A DNA stretch of 64,000 nucleotides from Clostridium simiarum. Lineage in GTDB: Bacteria; Bacillota; Clostridia; Clostridiales; Clostridiaceae. Where the stretch lies: positions 1 through 64,000 of the forward strand of contig NZ_JAHLQL010000005.1 of assembly GCF_018919175.1 (NCBI RefSeq), in the 5' to 3' direction. Numbering within the stretch: the first letter of the stretch is position 1; each line of letters opens with the position of its first letter. The notes below the pieces were generated by a model that searched no databases, was not told the DNA's origin, and saw nothing but the letters and a program-made list of their open reading frames with translations. This document shows positions 60,263 to 64,000 of the stretch, one piece after another. Both the position numbers and the translations under genes were made by a program.

Positions 60263-60862
60263 ATCTTCATTACCCTTAAGGTTATAATCTATAATCTTTT
60301 CTGCTAAGGTTTTATACATATTTGATGCATTTATCAAAGATATTACCATAAATAAAGATGTAACATAATCCTTATCTAACTCACCTAAACTGATATTTCC
60401 TATACTAGAATTAATCATTTCCAATTTCTTATCCAAATCTTCTTTTATAGAAAAATTTTCTTCTTTTTTTACTTCTAAAAATAAATTGTAAAATTCTTTA
60501 ATAGGCACATCTTCTTTTTTATTTTCTAATTTTCCTACTAAAGGAGTTAATATTTTTTTGATATCTCCTATAGCTAAGCTTTGTTTTAAATTATATATAA
60601 GTATCATTAAAGTTATATGCTCTCTTGTGTACTTTTTATTTTTTATGCTCATCAAAAGCTTATCCTTAGCATAGTTGTTTATCATAGTTTTAGTTAATAT
60701 CTTATCTTTCTCACTTCTTTTGTATGCACTAAGATTGTTTTCAAAAAGAGTAATAACTTGATCCATATAAAGATCTATAGAAGGTATATCTTCAAATCTT
60801 ATCTCCTTTTCAAAATTCATACTCTCAAGTAACTTTTCTAACATGTCTTTATTTATATCCAC
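60260..60862 (-). CDS. DUF1836 domain-containing protein
   Basis: 200 aa, helical, soluble. RFEDIPSIDLYMDQVITLFE and the following TKTMINNYAKDKLL are the family hallmark, a likely HTH-like regulator fold. Function unknown. It borders the sigma-factor remnant. Confidence 0.8.
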   Translation of the reverse strand: MDINKDMLEKLLESMNFEKEIRFEDIPSIDLYMDQVITLFENNLSAYKRSEKDKILTKTMINNYAKDKLLMSIKNKKYTREHITLMILIYNLKQSLAIGDIKKILTPLVGKLENKKEDVPIKEFYNLFLEVKKEENFSIKEDLDKKLEMINSSIGNISLGELDKDYVTSLFMVISLINASNMYKTLAEKIIDYNLKGNED

Positions 60863-61120
60863 AATTATGCTCCCATCAAAATAAAATTTACTAATCTAGT
60901 GTTTAAAACTACATATGATTATATATATATTTCATATTATACATATTAGTAGTATTTCATAGAAAAATCAAGATAAACCTGAATTTTTTCCTTATTAATA
61001 AATAATAATCCCCCTTTACCCCCTTTACATATTAATATAAAAAATCATATAATGTAATTATAACAGTACATAGTTTTAATAACTACGTATAGTTGCATAG
61101 GTTGTAAGGAGTGATAATAA

Positions 61121-61768
61121 ATGAATAAAAAGTTTAGAGAACCAGTAAGTGGCTTTACTCATCTTTTCGGAGCTATAGTATCCTTAGTAGGATTAATAGC
61201 AATGATAATAAAATCCATTAGAATGGACTATTCAAATAATATGGTTTTAGTTTCATCTATAATATTTGGACTAAGTCTTGTATTTTTATATACAGCAAGT
61301 TCAGTATACCATCTAGTTATATCTTCAGATGGTGTTATAAAATTTTTAAGGAAACTAGATCATTCTATGATATTTGTACTTATAGCTGGAACTTACACCC
61401 CTATATGTCTTATACTCCTTGAAGGATATTGGAGATGGGGAATATTTATATCTATTTGGTCTCTAGCTATTCTCGGGGTTATACTTAAGATATTTTGGTT
61501 TAATAGTCCTAGATGGCTCTACACCTCATTTTATATATTCATGGGTTGGCTTTTAGTATGTGCCCTTAGTCCTTTATCAAAAGTATTATCCTCTAAGGGA
61601 TTTCTATGGTTATTCTTAGGTGGAATATTTTACACAATAGGCGGGGTGATTTATGCCATAAAAGTGCCCAACATATCTAAAAAGTTTGGGTTTCATGAAT
61701 TATTTCATATCTTCGTTTTATTAGGCAGCTTTAGTCATTTTTTATTAGTATATAAATATGTACTATAA
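61121..61768 (+). CDS. hemolysin III family (PAQR-like) membrane protein
   Basis: 215 aa, seven helices. EPVSGFTHLFGAIVSLVG, ASSVYHLV and KLDHSMIFVLIAGTYTPI hold the Ser, His and Asp of the PAQR metal site, and FHELFHIFVLLGSFSHF supplies the late His residues. Despite the name, a toxin role is not implied. AAGGAG precedes ATG. Confidence 0.88.
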   Translation: MNKKFREPVSGFTHLFGAIVSLVGLIAMIIKSIRMDYSNNMVLVSSIIFGLSLVFLYTASSVYHLVISSDGVIKFLRKLDHSMIFVLIAGTYTPICLILLEGYWRWGIFISIWSLAILGVILKIFWFNSPRWLYTSFYIFMGWLLVCALSPLSKVLSSKGFLWLFLGGIFYTIGGVIYAIKVPNISKKFGFHELFHIFVLLGSFSHFLLVYKYVL

Positions 61769-61857
61769 ACCTTTAAAGCTAATGATTAGTCTTAGTTTGA
61801 ACTTACTTATGTAGAATACTCTTCTCTATCTGAACTTTAGATAAATTATAAATAACC

Positions 61858-61903
61858 AATAAAAATGAGGCCTCTCAAAAATTATGAGTGCCTCATTTTT
61901 ATT
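61858..61903. terminator. bidirectional terminator
   Basis: AATAAAAATGAGGC...GCCTCATTTTTATT stem, between converging hemolysin III and cheX genes. Confidence 0.9.
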
Positions 61904-62363
61904 ACATATTTTCAAGAGCTATATTTATATCTACAGGTATATTGTCTGCACTTAAAGTTACAGCTAATATCTTATCTGTATTGGTTTTAATTCTAAACTC
62001 TTCTCCATATATAAGGGTTGGAGTAGAGATATTAATTTGTATGCCCATGTTGGAAAAATTAGTACTTGCATTAGCTGTGAGCATATTAGAAAGTTCTGAT
62101 ATTGCACTTTGAGCCATATCATCTAATTCCGTTACTGGAAATCCCATCATCATTGTGGAGGCAATCTTTTTTGCACTTTCTGTATCTAATGTATATATTA
62201 CATTCCCTTTAACATCTCCTATAATACCTAAACTTATAGTAACTCCTGTAGCTTTTATTTCTTGTCTAACCTCTAGAGAATTCTTTTTTATATCGCTAAA
62301 ACCTATTTGAGGCATTATGCTAAAAAAAGCTTCTATGAAAGGGTTTATATGTTTTACATCCAT
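61902..62363 (-). CDS. cheX: CheX-type chemotaxis phosphatase
   Basis: 153 aa. A CheC/CheX fold with the phosphatase motif ExxN in SAISELSNMLTANAS. It would dephosphorylate a response regulator such as CheY. It lies 2 bp after a receiver-CheX fusion gene. Confidence 0.82.
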   Translation of the reverse strand: MDVKHINPFIEAFFSIMPQIGFSDIKKNSLEVRQEIKATGVTISLGIIGDVKGNVIYTLDTESAKKIASTMMMGFPVTELDDMAQSAISELSNMLTANASTNFSNMGIQINISTPTLIYGEEFRIKTNTDKILAVTLSADNIPVDINIALENM

Positions 62364-62365
62364 AA

Positions 62366-63217
62366 CTACTCACCCCTTTTAAAGCCAATATTAATATATA
62401 CTTGTCCAAAATCTGTATCTATCTCTACTGCTAATCCTTCTATCATTGCTTGAGATATATTTAAGCATTTTCCATAAAATATAGTAGGTGGTGCTACCCT
62501 TAATCCAAATACTTTATTTTTTCTATTTATCATAGAACACGCATTTCCAGATATTATATTGGCAACTTCTCCTATAATATTTAAGGTTTCCTCTAAACTT
62601 TTAGGCTCTCTTCTTAACATGACTTTGGCCATATTATGCGCTGTTTCTTGAGATAAATCCAGTATCATACGACCTGAATAATTTCCTATTATACCAACAA
62701 CTACAGATATTCCCCTAGAAGATTCAATTGCCTTTGCTTTATAATCCTCTCCAAAATGAGCTATAGTCTTAGTGAACTTGTTTAATCCATCTGCGAAGGC
62801 TTCTTTAAAGTAAACAAAATATATGCTTTGTAACTCTTCATACAACTTCTCTGAAAAAACTACTCTTTCAATTTCTTTTAAAAGCTCTTCTGGATCTATA
62901 GGTTTTTGTATGTATCCTGAAACTTTATTATCCTTAGCTTTTTTTACTATTTCTTCATCCATCATTGAACTAACTACTATGACTTTTATAGAGCCATCTA
63001 TTTCATGAATAGCATTAGTACATTCAATTCCATCTGTACCTGGAAGAGTCATATCCATGGTGACTAAATTCGGTCTAGTTTCTTTAACTATTTCTTTAAC
63101 TTCTTCTAAGCTTCCAGCTTCTCCAACTACATCATATCCATTTTCCTCCAGTATATCCCTTATGATACTTATGGAAAATGGAGAATCATCCACTATTACT
63201 ACTTTTACTTTTTCCAT
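62366..63217 (-). CDS. response regulator receiver fused to a CheX-like domain
   Basis: About 283 aa. Receiver domain at residues 1-120: VVIVDDSPFSISIIRDILEE, phospho-acceptor Asp in LVTMDMTLPGTDG, Ser/Thr in VVSSMMD and Lys in YIQKPID. The C-terminal half is CheX-like (GEVANIISGNACSMIN with ExxN). ATG 63217 is preferred, behind GGGTGG. It may act as a self-dephosphorylating or sink regulator in chemotaxis or c-di-GMP control. Confidence 0.85.
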   Translation of the reverse strand: MEKVKVVIVDDSPFSISIIRDILEENGYDVVGEAGSLEEVKEIVKETRPNLVTMDMTLPGTDGIECTNAIHEIDGSIKVIVVSSMMDEEIVKKAKDNKVSGYIQKPIDPEELLKEIERVVFSEKLYEELQSIYFVYFKEAFADGLNKFTKTIAHFGEDYKAKAIESSRGISVVVGIIGNYSGRMILDLSQETAHNMAKVMLRREPKSLEETLNIIGEVANIISGNACSMINRKNKVFGLRVAPPTIFYGKCLNISQAMIEGLAVEIDTDFGQVYINIGFKRGE

Positions 63218-63466
63218 ATTAACCACCCTTTTCATTAGTAATGATCTTTATTATTAAAACTTATGTCATTTTATACATTTAGTAATATATCCATTCTACA
63301 TCATATACCTCAAAAAATAAATGAAATATTATAATTTCAATGTAATCTTTAGCAAATTTAGATAAATCTTTTAATAAATATAACTTCCATTACTGATTTA
63401 TAAATTTTAACAGGAATATATTATTTGTTAAATTTTTCATATACTTGGTTTGAATTTTCAGAAATA

Positions 63467-63475
63467 TGCTATAAT
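63467..63475 (+). promoter_or_regulatory. extended -10 promoter
   Basis: TGCTATAAT (extended -10) lies 106 bp upstream of the TPR-protein start, in the 346-bp gap between the two divergent genes. The remainder of the gap is AT-rich and holds nothing else that I recognise. Confidence 0.5.
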
Positions 63476-63581
63476 ATCACTAAGAAAATTTGTATATTAT
63501 AGTAGACTATAATTTCTATCAATCATATTATTTAGTATAAGAGTTTATATTCAATGTTACTTTTATATCGGGGGGATAAAA

Positions 63582-64000
63582 TTGAATAGTATATTAGATG
63601 AATATAATGAAATTCTCTCTGCATATTCTAATTTAATAGATTTAGTGGACTCCTTAAATGATATCTCTGAGGAGGTTGAAAGAATTAAACCACTTCATTC
63701 ACTAGAACTTTCTAAAAAGGCTTATGAAATAGCATTTAAGGAAGATTATAAAGATGGTATATGTAGAAGTATATTTAGGATGGGCCGTAGCCAATGGCTT
63801 TTAGGTAATTTAGATCAATCAGTAACCTTACTTATGGAATCTTTAGATATAAGTAAGGACTTTAATATTGCAAATTATGAAGTAGATATATTGAGGACCT
63901 TAGGAAATGTAAATATAAACCTTCAAATATACGATAGAGCCTTAAATTACTATATGAAAGGTCTTAAGATTCTAAAAAACTCTCCTAATCCCTTCATAGA
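63582..64000 (+). CDS. TPR-repeat protein (partial, N-terminus)
   Basis: 139 codons from TTG 63582 to the window end, no stop. GGGGGG lies just before the start. MNSILDEYNEILSAYSNL is followed by TPR-like helix pairs (GRSQWLLGNLDQSVTLLMES, RTLGNVNINLQIYDRALNYY). Such N-terminal TPRs often precede GGDEF or kinase domains, but the rest is outside the window. Confidence 0.7.
   Translation, partial: MNSILDEYNEILSAYSNLIDLVDSLNDISEEVERIKPLHSLELSKKAYEIAFKEDYKDGICRSIFRMGRSQWLLGNLDQSVTLLMESLDISKDFNIANYEVDILRTLGNVNINLQIYDRALNYYMKGLKILKNSPNPFI

Overview
The window looks like part of the chromosome of a Clostridium sensu stricto species. It is AT-rich, coding strands are purine-rich, and ribosome binding sites of the GGAGG type are strong. 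The order of the core genes (rodA-minEDC-mrdA-mreDCB-radC-maf; rplU-prp-rpmA-obgE-yhbY-nadD-yqeK-LCP; SpoIVFA/FB-like pair) is the one expected for that group. A selenocysteine synthesis cluster (selD-selA-selB) is present. No rRNA, tRNA or CRISPR array was seen. The species cannot be fixed from sequence alone.

Region 1, about 1-14.5 kb, is a variable, decaying accessory zone. Intact genes are threonine aldolase, a Vat-like acetyltransferase, a SAM methyltransferase, a sugar-nucleotide reductase-like protein, a TetR regulator with two operators, a class C serine hydrolase and a bleomycin-resistance-like VOC protein. Between them lie many remnants: the C-terminal part of an APH(3')-III-type aminoglycoside kinase, at least five GNAT acetyltransferases that are truncated, frameshifted or nonsense-mutated, a frameshifted MerR regulator and a recombinase-like tail. 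A 1.25-kb IS3-family element with a -1 frameshift site lies at 12.1-13.4 kb. A 1.0-1.1-kb stretch (7.74-8.75 kb) has no intact gene, is almost free of G on the + strand and carries several palindromes.

Region 2, about 14.6-25.1 kb, holds an rRNA methyltransferase, an RDD-like membrane protein, a candidate structured RNA (16484-16706), a TauE/SafE exporter, selB-selA-selD, a ComEA-like protein and a D,D-carboxypeptidase. selD is itself a selenoprotein gene: the true start is at 22977 and codon 14 is UGA.

Region 3, about 25-49.5 kb, is a conserved minus-strand core: RluA-type pseudouridine synthase, LCP protein, YqeK, NadD, YhbY, ObgE, L27, Prp, L21 with its leader, RNase E/G, two radical-SAM-related proteins, SpoIVFB/FA-like proteases, MgsA, RodA, MinEDC, PBP2, MreDCB, RadC, Maf and others. 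It covers tRNA/ribosome work, wall elongation and division-site selection.

Region 4, about 49.7-64 kb, holds leucyl aminopeptidase, a FetAB-type ABC pair, several membrane proteins, a rhodanese, a peroxiredoxin-glutaredoxin-flavoprotein peroxidase operon behind a strong promoter with a palindromic PerR/Fur-like site, divergent MsrB and DsbA-family genes, a three-hairpin element resembling an IS200/IS605 right end, a broken ECF sigma factor, a hemolysin III protein, CheX and a receiver-CheX fusion, and the start of a TPR protein.

The least explained sequences are the structured-RNA candidate at 16.5 kb, the purine-rich element at 7.7-8.75 kb and the hairpin cluster at 59.75-59.9 kb.
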